Shown here: positions 16,122 through 24,951 of the stretch, piece by piece | How positions within the stretch are numbered: the first letter of the stretch is position 1 | How the letters are laid out: each line of letters opens with the position of its first letter | Assembly (NCBI GenBank): GCA_045533555.1 | Contig: JAZSHZ010000241.1 | Location: 1 to 32,669, forward strand | Direction of reading: 5' to 3' | DNA: 32,669 nucleotides | Source: SIG480 sp045533555 | GTDB taxonomy: Bacteria; Bacillota; Clostridia; Oscillospirales; JAAYXM01 | Notes under the pieces: model-generated | The model's input: only the letters and a program-made list of their open reading frames with translations | Told to the model about the DNA's origin: nothing | The model's database searches: none | Made by a program: the position numbers and the translations under genes

Positions 16122-16955
16122 ATGAAAAATAAACTTTGCTTTTATTCGCGTCCGCTTCCCGGTATCAAATCATATCGCGAAATGCTCGATATATCCGCTG
16201 AATATGGATTTGATAAAATTGAAGGTTTCTGTATGCTTGATTTTGCGGAACCCGATATTGAAGCGGCAAAGGAACTCCGCAAATATGCCGATTCGCTCGG
16301 CATAGGCTTTTCCTGCTTTTCCGTCTATATAAACCTCGTCGGTGATGACCGTGATGAGCAGCTTGCGCGAATTCTCAAATATGCCGATGTCGCAAAGGAG
16401 CTCGGCTCTCCCTATCTGCACCATACGATTGCGGCAGATTTCTGCAATCCCGATAAAACAACTGCCAACCGCGAACTCTATTTTGAGCGCGGAATTGAAG
16501 CGGTGCGCAAGGTTTATGACTATTGCGAATCCATCGGCATTAGGGCGATATATGAGGAGCAGGGATATATCTTCAACGGAGTTAATTCATTCGGAGAATT
16601 TCTCGACAAGGTCGGACGCGATATCGGCGTGGTATGCGATTTTGCAAACATCTGTCAATCCGGCGATAAAATCGAGGATTTCATCAAGCGCTTTGGAAAA
16701 AGATGCGTCCACGCGCATATAAAGGATGTTTCTCTCAATAACATCCAGGGAGAGACAGGTCTCCCCCTTCTCGGCGGTGGTTTTATGCACGAAGCCGAAA
16801 TCGGAAAAGGCGATATCAATATAGACGGTGCACTGAAGCTACTTTCAGAATGCGGCTATGACGGATACTTCGGCATAGAATACGGCTCGCCCGATGGCAA
16901 AGAGCGCATCGATAATGCAGTTTCTTTCCTCGATGCAATACTGAAAAACCTATAA
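16122..16955 (+). CDS. Second TIM-barrel sugar isomerase/epimerase of the operon
   Basis: 277 residues, same AP_endonuc_2-like superfamily as the two other TIM barrels here but clearly divergent in sequence. Metal-site candidates: the Glu pair in AIYEEQG (E145/E146), D173 (VCDFANI), H199 (VHAHIKDV) and a late Glu in GIEYGSPDG. An ATG at 16110 overlaps the previous stop but has no visible ribosome site, whereas the ATG at 16122 has AGGA about 6 nt upstream, so I use the latter. It is the last gene of the operon, before a strong terminator. Cytosolic; the reaction is unknown. Confidence 0.86.
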   Translation: MKNKLCFYSRPLPGIKSYREMLDISAEYGFDKIEGFCMLDFAEPDIEAAKELRKYADSLGIGFSCFSVYINLVGDDRDEQLARILKYADVAKELGSPYLHHTIAADFCNPDKTTANRELYFERGIEAVRKVYDYCESIGIRAIYEEQGYIFNGVNSFGEFLDKVGRDIGVVCDFANICQSGDKIEDFIKRFGKRCVHAHIKDVSLNNIQGETGLPLLGGGFMHEAEIGKGDINIDGALKLLSECGYDGYFGIEYGSPDGKERIDNAVSFLDAILKNL

Positions 16956-16970
16956 ATTTCCAAAAAGTAT

Positions 16971-17009
16971 AAAATGCTTCAAAAGTTGATAACTTTTGAA
17001 GCATTTTTG
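16971..17009 (+). terminator. Terminator of the sugar operon
   Basis: A 17-bp stem, AAAATGCTTCAAAAGTT (16971-16987) with AACTTTTGAAGCATTTT (16991-17007), GAT loop, then TT. The next gene's -35 begins 2 nt later. Confidence 0.9.
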
Positions 17010-17010
17010 T

Positions 17011-17039
17011 TTGAAATTTCGGATGTGTTGTGCTATAAT
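17011..17039 (+). promoter_or_regulatory. Promoter of the giant SLH-Hint gene
   Basis: TTGAAA (17011-17016), 17-bp spacer, extended consensus -10 TGC-TATAAT (17034-17039), 44 nt before the ATG. Confidence 0.78.
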
Positions 17040-17083
17040 TTATTATGTCTATTTTTGCATATTTTTATAGGAGGGATTTGAAA

Positions 17084-20000
17084 ATGTCAAACACAAAAAG
17101 AATGCTTTCTTTTTTGCTTTCTTTTGCAATGGTTATAGCGCTTCTCCCGGTTGCAAGTGCGGCAAAGCCGTTTGAGAAGGCTCACAAATGGGAAGACGGC
17201 GATTTCGCGGATATTCCCGCAGAAGAATGGTTTGCATCAAATGTCAGGGATGCGTTTGAGCTTGGTCTGATGAAAGGCGCGGGCAACAAGAAATTCAATC
17301 CGCACGGAAATATTTCCCTTGCGGAGACGATTACCGTTGCCGCAAGAATCCACGCCATTGCAACAACGGGCGAGGATAATTTCATTCAGGGCAACCCTTG
17401 GTATCAGGTATATGCGGATTATGCTCTCGCGAACGGGATTATAAGCGAGCTTCCGCAGGATATCAACCGTCGCGCAACGAGGCTCGAATTTGCTGAAATT
17501 CTTGCAAATGCACTTTCGTCGGATGACCTCTCTGCAATCAACACGGTTGATGACGGCATTATCCCCGATGTCGCAAGCAACGATGCGGTCTATAAGCTTT
17601 ACCGCGCAGGTGTCCTCACCGGCGGTGACGATAAGGGAACCTTCTCTCCCGAAAACACAATTTCAAGAGCAGAGGTTTCCGCAATAACCGCGCGTATGGC
17701 TCTCCCCGAGACGAGAATCAAGCGCGACCTCAAGAAGGAAAACAAAGAGGAAAAAAAAGAAGACAAAAAAGAAAATAAACCGACTCCGAACGTCGGAACA
17801 ATGGCAGGCGGCGGCTCTGCTTCGCGCCCCAAGCCGCAGAAGCCTTCGAAGAATGAGGTTTCCGCAGACGTTGAGGTTGACGATGACGGAAAAGTCAAAA
17901 CCGAAGTCTCAATGAGCGGTGAAAAGGTCAACGCAACCGTTCCCGCAGGTGTTGCAGTTGAGAGCGGTGCAGAAAAGCTTACGCTCACTGTCGAAGAAAT
18001 GAAGGAGACGGGTGGCAACATCGAGACAACAGAAGATGAAACTCTCGCTTCCTATAATGTTCATATCAAGGGCATCTCCGCGGAGAACACCGTTGCAATC
18101 AAGGTCTTCCTCGGCGATATTCTCCCCGCGGGAATGAACCTCGGAAATATCACTCTCTATCATATCGAAAATGAAGAGACAAACGCGATGACTCAGGTCG
18201 CAACTCTTGATGAGCTTGATGCACATAACGAGTTCTACTATGCCCCCGCAACGGGTAACATCACAATCGCTCTCGCAAGCTTCTCCGAAGTTGCAGTTGT
18301 TGCGGAGCCGGCAAAATGGGAAGGCAAATTTGACTATACTTGGTATGATGCAGATGCAACCGAGCTTACCATAGCAAATGCCGACCAGCTTGCAGCATTC
18401 GGCGCAATCGTCGGCGGTATGGACGGTCAGACACAGGATAGCTTCGAAGGAAAAACAGTCAAGCTTGTTGCCGATGTGAATCTTGGGGATAAGGAAAGCG
18501 AAAACAATCCTGACCTTATCTTCTATCCGATCGGATATTATAACAGTACAGGTAGCTATAAAAAAGTAAGCGGTGGTTCTGTTACAAGCAGTGTTTCTTC
18601 CTTTGAGGGAACATTTGACGGCAACGGACACACAGTCAAGAACTTCTATCAGAACACATGGGAAATGTTCGGCGGTTATAATAGCGGATATTCCGGCACT
18701 CCCAACCATTATAATGATGCAAAAGGTCTTTTCGGATATGTTTATAACGGAACTATCAAAAACCTTACGGTTGATAACTTTTCCTCCGACGGTGAGTTTA
18801 CTCCGACGGGCGTTATCGCGGCATATGCTTGCAACTCGACTTTTGAGAACATCGCAATAACAAACTGCAACCCGCGCGTTTACAACACAGGTAACGGCGG
18901 CATCGTCGGCATCGGCGGTAACAGCAATGACCCCGATACATATAAGCTCACATTCACAAACATCACAATCGATAACACCAACAAAATTACTGCTCTTTGG
19001 GGCAGTTGGGACGTTGCTTGCGGCGGTCTTGTCGGTATGTTCCGCGGCGCAGGTCACGTCTATATGACAAACTGCCACGTTGCAGCACAGCTTGACGTTT
19101 ATAACGACGTCTGCGGAAACTATCAGTATTATTGGTATCGCTATTCGGGCATGATGGTCGGAACAAACAAGAATATGATTACCGACAAAGACGGCTACAC
19201 AGTTCCGGAAACAAGCAAGTTCCATGCAGAAAACTGCACCGTCCACTTCGGAGATTGGAACGATTATTACTACTGCGAACTCGTCGCAAACTCCCTTGCA
19301 TCGTATACACACGATCATCAGTTTAGTAGACTTGAGATTATCAAAAACCTTGACGAAATCAAGAGCGGCGATGCTTGGACAAAGACAGGCAACTTCCTTC
19401 TTATAAACGGAGATGAAAAGACTTGCTATCATATTGTAAATAAAGATGGAGTTCTCACACAGCATAAGCATGAGGATGCAGGTACTGAAACTGTTAACAG
19501 CGAGACTGTCCTCAAAGAGAACAACCAAATAATCTATCTCCCCTTCAACCAGCTCTTTACAGGCTACGGCTGGGGCGTCAAGCATATACCCGTATACAAC
19601 GGCGAGAATTATGCTTTTGAAGGTATAACAATTCTTGATAGAGAAACCGCAGATTCTAAAACGAAATTCCTTTCAATAGCATCCGAAGAATATGAATCAG
19701 AAATGACTGTGACAATTGGTGAATTATTTAAGGATGCAAATAGCGGTATTGCCATTGATGTTGATAATGTTCAGGTAACCGTCTCCCCGGTTGATGGCAG
19801 CACTGCAGGTGGAACTTACACAGCTAACACAACTGACTGGAAACAAGGAACGCTCAAGTTCTCTGGTGAAGGTGCGGCTACGATTACAATCACAGACTAT
19901 TATTTCTGCACTCCGACGACGATTACGGTCAATGTTACGGAGCGCCAAGCTGCAGAAAAGTTTGATATCGTGATGAACAACGGCGACTTCCTGCATCGTG

Positions 20001-22696
20001 TAGGTAACAGTGGCACCGTCGCTTTAGATAAGCTGTTCAAGGCAAAAGACGGCGTGACTGTCGGAACTGTTTCCGTCACGATTGAAGCTGTTGACGGCAC
20101 CGGCGCTTCCGGAACTTACAGTAATAACGCTATCCAGTTCAGCGGCACCGGTGTTGTTAAGGTAACTATTACAGATAACGACTACTGCACACCGACAGAG
20201 TTGTATCTTGAGGTTGTTGATGCAGTAAATGCAACAACCGCGACAAATGCGACAAAGAATAACGTTGTTTTGTTGAATGATTGCGGATTCAGTTCGCTTG
20301 ATGTTTCGGGCGGATATACACTTTACGGAAATGGATTCACTATGACCTGCAGAAGTGACTCTGCAGCACTTGATATGGGTTACTCGTTTGTGACGCTCAA
20401 CAACGGAACACTTGATAACGTTCAGGTCGTTTGCCCGAACTTCGACTATGCAGTATTGTATAAGAGCAATATGACAGACTCCGGCAACCGCTCGGAAACA
20501 ACAGATAAAACACGCTACTATAACGTCAAGAGTGGCGTTATGGCATCCGGTAATAGCCAAATTCTCAACTCGCGTATTTCCGGCGCGCGCGCGGCGGTCA
20601 ATGTTAGCGGTGGTAATGTTGTTATCGATAACTCCCGCATTGAGCTTGGTGCAGTTGCTTCAATCCTTGTTGGTGCTGCAAATAGCCTCACACTCCGCGA
20701 TGTTACGTTAATTCAGAAGCCGACAGCATCGACATATGACAGCAACAAAAAGCTAATGGGATTTAGTGTTTTATATATGTGCGATTCTGAAGGTAAAGCT
20801 ACGCCTACAACGCTTGAGGGAAGCTTTGTCCAGCAGGCGTGGGTAAATGCTGACGATAAACAATATGTTCCGAGCGCAGGACAAGATATTGTCGACGGTG
20901 TCATGAAAGAAACAGCGTTTATCCATAATATCAATGGAAAAGACTCACTGAATCTTGGCTTTGCGTATATGCCGGAGGATGCACAGAAAACAGTTGCCGC
21001 TCCGGATAATATCACAGATAATCGCACAGATAAGGCGACAATACCTTATGAAATGAAAGATGTAAAAATACAGATTTCCATACTTTCAACAACGGTATAT
21101 GTTTATTCCTATAAAAATACTAACGGAACTGCTGATTCGTTCAAAACAGAATCTGAATATGTTCCCAACAAATACGGTGATATAATCACAGTCAATTATT
21201 CCGACACTTCAGACGGATTGACCACCGGCAAGTCTTTCGGCACTGATGGTTGGGTTTATGAGCTTAATGTTGACCTTGATAAGCTTAGCGGATATGCACT
21301 TGATTTCAGCAAGCTTTCGATGTCTGTCAACGGTGTTACTGTGACAGACTTTAAAGTGGACGGAAACACAAAGCCAACCTCACCCGTTGCAGTTGCTGCC
21401 GGTGGAACGATATACACTTTGACTGCGACAGTGAACGGCAAAGAATATACTGCAACATATAAAGTTACCGGAACGGAGACAAGCAAGGAGTCACCGAGTT
21501 TGGTTGCATCAAATTACGAAGCAGGTCTTTGCGTTGCTTCAAGCTACGGCGGCACATGGCATGGTGCTGCACCTGCTCTTGAGGGAATTCAGATTAAATA
21601 CTGGAGTGTCGCAGAAAAGCAGTATAAGACGATAAACTTATCTGACTATACGCCGACCACAGCAGGAAAGCAGAATGGAACAAACACAACCTGGACATAT
21701 TCACCGGATAACGGAGACTTCACTCTCACGCTTACCGGCGGACAGGTACACTCAAGCAATAATGTGTATGCTATGCCTGTTGTTTGCGATGGTAAATTGT
21801 ATTTTGTTGCTGCATCAAGCAATGGTCTCGTTAATTCAGGAAACAGTGCAAGAACAATTCCTGTTTCTTATACCTTTAAGGATAACAACAATGGAGACGT
21901 CTTGACATTCTCCCACACCTGGTCTGTTGCTGAAAATAAGGATGCGCAATATAAGTACAGTGATTTCTGTAATGGTACATTAACAAAGTTGGAAGCAGAC
22001 AGTGGTGGTGGAGGTTGCTTCACCCCTGACACACTTATTACTCTTGCGGATGGATCACAGGTCCGTGTTGATTCGCTCACAGGCGATGAAGAGCTTCTTG
22101 TCTGGAACATGGAGACAGGTAAGCTCGACAGCGCACCGATAATGTTTATCGACAGTGATGCCGAAGCAGAATACGAAGTAGTGCATCTTTTCTTCTCGGA
22201 CGGAACTGATGTCAAAGTCATTTATGAACACGGTTTCTGGGATTATGACCTTAACAGATATGTCTACCTTGATAAAAATGCAAGTGAATATATCGGTCAT
22301 ACATTCGCAAAGCAAGACGACGAAACACTTGCGAAAGTAATTCTCACCGATGTTGTCATAGAAAGCGAATTGACAACGGCATGGAGTCCGGTTACGGCAG
22401 GTCACCTTTGCTACTTTGCAAATGGTATGCTCTCAATGCCGGGCGGCGTCGGCGGTCTCTTCAATATCTTCGAGATTGATCCCGAAACTATGACATATGA
22501 TTTCGATGCTATGGCAAGAGATATTGAGTCATACGGTCTCTTCACCTATGAAGAACTCAATGCAATCGAGCCTCTTTCGGAAGAAATGTTCAATGCAGCA
22601 GGCGGTGCATATCTTAAAGTTTCAATCGGTAAGGGCAACTTGACGATGGATGAACTCAAAGCAATGATTCGTCGCTACAACAAATTTTTCAAATAA
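17084..22696 (+). CDS. Giant secreted SLH surface protein with C-terminal Hint domain
   Basis: 1870 residues. Order: signal peptide (cleavage near 26); three SLH repeats (~40-90, 100-150, 160-215) for wall anchoring; Lys/Glu-rich linker (~218-240) and GGGSASRPKPQKP spacer; beta-sandwich (~265-410); a GLUG-type region (~412-750) with FEGTFDGNGHTVKNF and GLFGYVYNGTIKNLTV; two ~80-residue Ig-like modules (~873-1048); a right-handed beta-helix-like part (~1051-1211); further beta-rich modules; and a Hint domain from C1645 to the end. Hint domains self-cleave through the initial Cys. The block A motif GGGGCFTPDTLITLADGS and a later His (VIYEHGFWD) are present. The C-terminal block GHLCYFANGMLS is not the usual HN-C junction, and the protein continues ~100 residues. 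GGAGG lies 9 nt before the ATG. Monocistronic. Role: adhesin or structural surface protein. Confidence 0.9.
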   Translation: MSNTKRMLSFLLSFAMVIALLPVASAAKPFEKAHKWEDGDFADIPAEEWFASNVRDAFELGLMKGAGNKKFNPHGNISLAETITVAARIHAIATTGEDNFIQGNPWYQVYADYALANGIISELPQDINRRATRLEFAEILANALSSDDLSAINTVDDGIIPDVASNDAVYKLYRAGVLTGGDDKGTFSPENTISRAEVSAITARMALPETRIKRDLKKENKEEKKEDKKENKPTPNVGTMAGGGSASRPKPQKPSKNEVSADVEVDDDGKVKTEVSMSGEKVNATVPAGVAVESGAEKLTLTVEEMKETGGNIETTEDETLASYNVHIKGISAENTVAIKVFLGDILPAGMNLGNITLYHIENEETNAMTQVATLDELDAHNEFYYAPATGNITIALASFSEVAVVAEPAKWEGKFDYTWYDADATELTIANADQLAAFGAIVGGMDGQTQDSFEGKTVKLVADVNLGDKESENNPDLIFYPIGYYNSTGSYKKVSGGSVTSSVSSFEGTFDGNGHTVKNFYQNTWEMFGGYNSGYSGTPNHYNDAKGLFGYVYNGTIKNLTVDNFSSDGEFTPTGVIAAYACNSTFENIAITNCNPRVYNTGNGGIVGIGGNSNDPDTYKLTFTNITIDNTNKITALWGSWDVACGGLVGMFRGAGHVYMTNCHVAAQLDVYNDVCGNYQYYWYRYSGMMVGTNKNMITDKDGYTVPETSKFHAENCTVHFGDWNDYYYCELVANSLASYTHDHQFSRLEIIKNLDEIKSGDAWTKTGNFLLINGDEKTCYHIVNKDGVLTQHKHEDAGTETVNSETVLKENNQIIYLPFNQLFTGYGWGVKHIPVYNGENYAFEGITILDRETADSKTKFLSIASEEYESEMTVTIGELFKDANSGIAIDVDNVQVTVSPVDGSTAGGTYTANTTDWKQGTLKFSGEGAATITITDYYFCTPTTITVNVTERQAAEKFDIVMNNGDFLHRVGNSGTVALDKLFKAKDGVTVGTVSVTIEAVDGTGASGTYSNNAIQFSGTGVVKVTITDNDYCTPTELYLEVVDAVNATTATNATKNNVVLLNDCGFSSLDVSGGYTLYGNGFTMTCRSDSAALDMGYSFVTLNNGTLDNVQVVCPNFDYAVLYKSNMTDSGNRSETTDKTRYYNVKSGVMASGNSQILNSRISGARAAVNVSGGNVVIDNSRIELGAVASILVGAANSLTLRDVTLIQKPTASTYDSNKKLMGFSVLYMCDSEGKATPTTLEGSFVQQAWVNADDKQYVPSAGQDIVDGVMKETAFIHNINGKDSLNLGFAYMPEDAQKTVAAPDNITDNRTDKATIPYEMKDVKIQISILSTTVYVYSYKNTNGTADSFKTESEYVPNKYGDIITVNYSDTSDGLTTGKSFGTDGWVYELNVDLDKLSGYALDFSKLSMSVNGVTVTDFKVDGNTKPTSPVAVAAGGTIYTLTATVNGKEYTATYKVTGTETSKESPSLVASNYEAGLCVASSYGGTWHGAAPALEGIQIKYWSVAEKQYKTINLSDYTPTTAGKQNGTNTTWTYSPDNGDFTLTLTGGQVHSSNNVYAMPVVCDGKLYFVAASSNGLVNSGNSARTIPVSYTFKDNNNGDVLTFSHTWSVAENKDAQYKYSDFCNGTLTKLEADSGGGGCFTPDTLITLADGSQVRVDSLTGDEELLVWNMETGKLDSAPIMFIDSDAEAEYEVVHLFFSDGTDVKVIYEHGFWDYDLNRYVYLDKNASEYIGHTFAKQDDETLAKVILTDVVIESELTTAWSPVTAGHLCYFANGMLSMPGGVGGLFNIFEIDPETMTYDFDAMARDIESYGLFTYEELNAIEPLSEEMFNAAGGAYLKVSIGKGNLTMDELKAMIRRYNKFFK

Positions 22697-22701
22697 CCCC
22701 C

Positions 22702-22734
22702 AAAAAGGAGAATGCTTCGGCATTCTCCTTTTTT
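22702..22734 (+). terminator. Terminator of the giant gene
   Basis: AAGGAGAATGC (22705-22715), UUCG-type tetraloop, GCATTCTCCTT (22720-22730) and a T-run. Very stable. Confidence 0.92.
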
Positions 22735-22739
22735 ATGTG

Positions 22740-22990
22740 CTGTCGTTCCCTGCGGGGTGAATCTGATTATTCCCCCAACCCATCGTAGGGTTCGGCGATT
22801 TTCGACGAACCGCATTTCGTTTTTTCCGCAAACCTATCGTAGGGGCGGGCGTCCTCGACCGCCCGAGCAACATTGTGAAATTGGAAAATGATAAATCAAA
22901 GCGCATATGCCATTTATAATGGATAATTCAAATCGCTAAATTGAATGCGGGACGTCGGGGACGCCGTCCCCTACAGGGTCGTAGTAAACA
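22740..22990. repeat. Non-coding stretch with three REP-like palindromes
   Basis: There is no gene between 22697 and 23106. Three short GC-rich hairpins lie in AT-rich DNA: ATCGTAGGG-GGTTCG...CGAACC (about 22783-22812); ATCGTAGGGG-CGGGCG...CGCCCG (about 22829-22865); and, in inverted orientation, GGGGACG-C-CGTCCCC followed by TACAGGG (about 22949-22979). The shared head GTAGGG and the hairpin layout indicate one family of dispersed palindromic elements. Their spacing is irregular and there are no spacers or cas genes, so this is not CRISPR. Confidence 0.65.
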
Positions 22991-23050
22991 CTCAACCTCA
23001 CCCTCCGGAACGGAAAGAGATTTCTCGAAACGGCAAACTCCCATATACAC

Positions 23051-23089
23051 AAAAAACCTCCCATTGAAGTGTTACTTCAATGGGAGGTT
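23051..23089 (-). terminator. thrS terminator
   Basis: AACCTCCCATTGAAG (23055-23069), 5-nt loop, CTTCAATGGGAGGTT (23075-23089). The A-run at 23051-23056 becomes the T-run on the minus strand, so it ends leftward thrS transcription. Confidence 0.9.
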
Positions 23090-23106
23090 GATTTGCTTTG
23101 ATTAAA

Positions 23107-24885
23107 TTATTTCTTAAGCTTGTTGGAAACGACGTCGTCCATAATAGCCATAAATTCATCGAGCGAGAGCGCGCCGAGGTCCTCGCCGGAGCGGTGGCGA
23201 ATGGAAATGGTCTGATTCTCAAGATCCTTATCACCGATAATGACCATATACGGAACCTTTTCCATCTGTGCGCTACGGATCTTATAGCCAAGCTTCTCGT
23301 TTCTTTCGTCGATAGTTACGCGATATCTCTTCGCCGTAAGCTTTGCCTTGACTTCTTCAGCATATCCCTGTGCGCGGTCTGTAATCGGGAGAATACGTAC
23401 CTGCTCGGGCGACATCCATGTTGGAAGTGCGCCTGCATATTTTTCGATAAGATATGCAAGAGTACGCTCATAGCAACCGAGGCTTGTTCTGTGAATGATA
23501 TAGGGGAGCTTCTTCTGACCGTCTGTATCGATATATGTCATACCGAATTTCTCTGCAAGAAGCATATCGATCTGGATAGTAACTATCGTGTCTTCCTTGC
23601 CGAAAACGTTCTTATACTGAATATCAAGCTTCGGGCCATAGAAAGCAGCTTCGCCTACGCCGATTTCGTATTCAACGCCGAGGTGATTAAGGATTTTTTC
23701 CATAATATCCTGAGCGGCTGCCCACTGCTCGGGAGTTCCCTCATATTTCTTGGTGTTCTCCGGATCCCACTGCGAGAATCTGAACGTGCAATCCTCAAGA
23801 AGGCCGACAGTATCGAGGACTTCCTTTGTAAGCTCAAGGCATCCTGCAAACTCTTCTTCGAGCTGATCGGGGCGAAGAACGAGGTGACCTTCGGAAATCG
23901 TGAACTGACGGACACAGATGAGGCCGTGCATCTCGCCCGACTCCTCATTGCGGAAGAGAGTTGAGGTTTCGCCGAGGCGCATCGGAAGATCGCGATAGCT
24001 TCTTGCCTGATTGAGATAAACCTGATACTGGAACGGGCAGGTCATCGGGCGAAGCGCCAGGCATTCCTTCTCTTCGTCATAAGGATCGCCGAGGATGAAC
24101 ATACCGTCAAGATAATGATCCCAGTGACCTGAAATTCTATAGAGGTCGCGCTTTGCCATAAGCGGTGTCTTTGTGAGAAGATAGCCGCGCTGCTCCTCAA
24201 GGTCTTCTATCCAGCGCTGGAGAAGCTGAACAACTCTTGCGCCCTTGGGAAGAAGGATCGGAAGCCCCTGACCGATGGACTCAACCGTTGTAAAGTAGCC
24301 AAGCTCACGGCCGAGCTTATTGTGGTCACGGCGTCTTGCCTCTTCGCGCTTCTCGATGAATTCATCGAGCTCTTCTTTTTTCTGGAATGCAACGCCGTAT
24401 ACACGCTGAAGCATCTTATTCTTTTCATCGCCGCGCCAATATGCGCCCGTTGCGGAAAGAAGCTTTATTGCATTACCCTTGATTCTCGATGTCGAATCCA
24501 TATGCGGACCTGCGCAAAGATCTGTGAACTCGCCCTGCTTATAGAACGAAATCTCCTCGCCCTCGGGAAGCTCTTCGATGAGCTCTACCTTATACGGCTC
24601 ATTCTTCATAAGCTCAAGTGCCTCATTGCGCGGAAGAGTAAATCTTTCGATTGCGATTTTCTCTTTGCAGATTTTCTTCATCTCCGCCTCGATCTTTTCA
24701 AGATCCTCAGGCGTGAGGGAATGCTCAAGATCGAAATCATAATACCAACCCTCGGAAATAGCGGGTCCGATGGCAAGCTTCACATCGGGATAAAGGCGCT
24801 TTACCGCCTGCGCCATGATGTGCGAACAGGTATGCCAATATGTCTTCTTGAATTCGGGATTTTCAAACGAATATGCATTTTCCAT
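23107..24885 (-). CDS. thrS: Threonyl-tRNA synthetase lacking the TGS domain
   Basis: 592 residues; charges tRNA-Thr in the cytosol. The family is usually ~640 residues with an N-terminal TGS (N1) domain. Here the sequence begins directly with the N2 editing domain, whose four metal-type residues are intact: H18/H22 (HTCSHIM) and C124/H128 (CAGPH). The class II core follows, with the zinc-site Cys in RPMTCPFQY, an HWDHY His and the late HRTSLGCYER block, then the anticodon-binding domain (VRILPITDRAQGYAEEV). So only TGS is missing. GGAGG lies 10 nt before the ATG, after a T-box leader. An upstream start restoring TGS is excluded, because the preceding DNA is the T-box terminator. Confidence 0.96.
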   Translation of the reverse strand: MENAYSFENPEFKKTYWHTCSHIMAQAVKRLYPDVKLAIGPAISEGWYYDFDLEHSLTPEDLEKIEAEMKKICKEKIAIERFTLPRNEALELMKNEPYKVELIEELPEGEEISFYKQGEFTDLCAGPHMDSTSRIKGNAIKLLSATGAYWRGDEKNKMLQRVYGVAFQKKEELDEFIEKREEARRRDHNKLGRELGYFTTVESIGQGLPILLPKGARVVQLLQRWIEDLEEQRGYLLTKTPLMAKRDLYRISGHWDHYLDGMFILGDPYDEEKECLALRPMTCPFQYQVYLNQARSYRDLPMRLGETSTLFRNEESGEMHGLICVRQFTISEGHLVLRPDQLEEEFAGCLELTKEVLDTVGLLEDCTFRFSQWDPENTKKYEGTPEQWAAAQDIMEKILNHLGVEYEIGVGEAAFYGPKLDIQYKNVFGKEDTIVTIQIDMLLAEKFGMTYIDTDGQKKLPYIIHRTSLGCYERTLAYLIEKYAGALPTWMSPEQVRILPITDRAQGYAEEVKAKLTAKRYRVTIDERNEKLGYKIRSAQMEKVPYMVIIGDKDLENQTISIRHRSGEDLGALSLDEFMAIMDDVVSNKLKK

Positions 24886-24904
24886 AGTTCTATAACCTCC
24901 AATA

Positions 24905-24951
24905 AAATAAAAATAATCCCATCCCTGACCTTATCAAGCCAGGGGTGGGAG
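24905..24951 (-). terminator. T-box attenuation terminator of thrS
   Basis: Minus strand: TCCCACCCCTG pairs with CAGGGATGGGA (plus-strand 24940-24950 with 24917-24927), followed by a T-rich run. It lies directly after the T-box motif and before the thrS start, where the regulated terminator of a T-box belongs. Confidence 0.8.

Noticed and set aside
11784..16955. Complete C-glycoside deglycosidase operon
   Set aside because: The dehydrogenase and TIM-barrel types are present, but the small partner subunit expected for known C-glycosidases is not found, so I state only a hypothesis.
17909..19585. A 558-codon open frame on the minus strand inside the giant SLH-Hint gene
   Set aside because: It is Cys/Val-rich with no domain pattern, has no ribosome site, and lies antisense to a clearly modular secreted protein; the open frame follows from the codon use of the real gene.
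22010..22696. Intein in the giant protein
   Set aside because: There is a Hint fold start but no usable C-extein junction: the terminal HN-Cys/Ser/Thr block is missing and no homing endonuclease domain is seen. A hedgehog-like Hint fits better.
22740..22990. CRISPR array
   Set aside because: The repeats are few, differ in sequence and orientation, are irregularly spaced and have no cas genes nearby.
23098..23964. A 288-codon plus-strand frame antisense to thrS
   Set aside because: It starts at the thrS terminator region and has no ribosome site; thrS motifs are complete on the minus strand.
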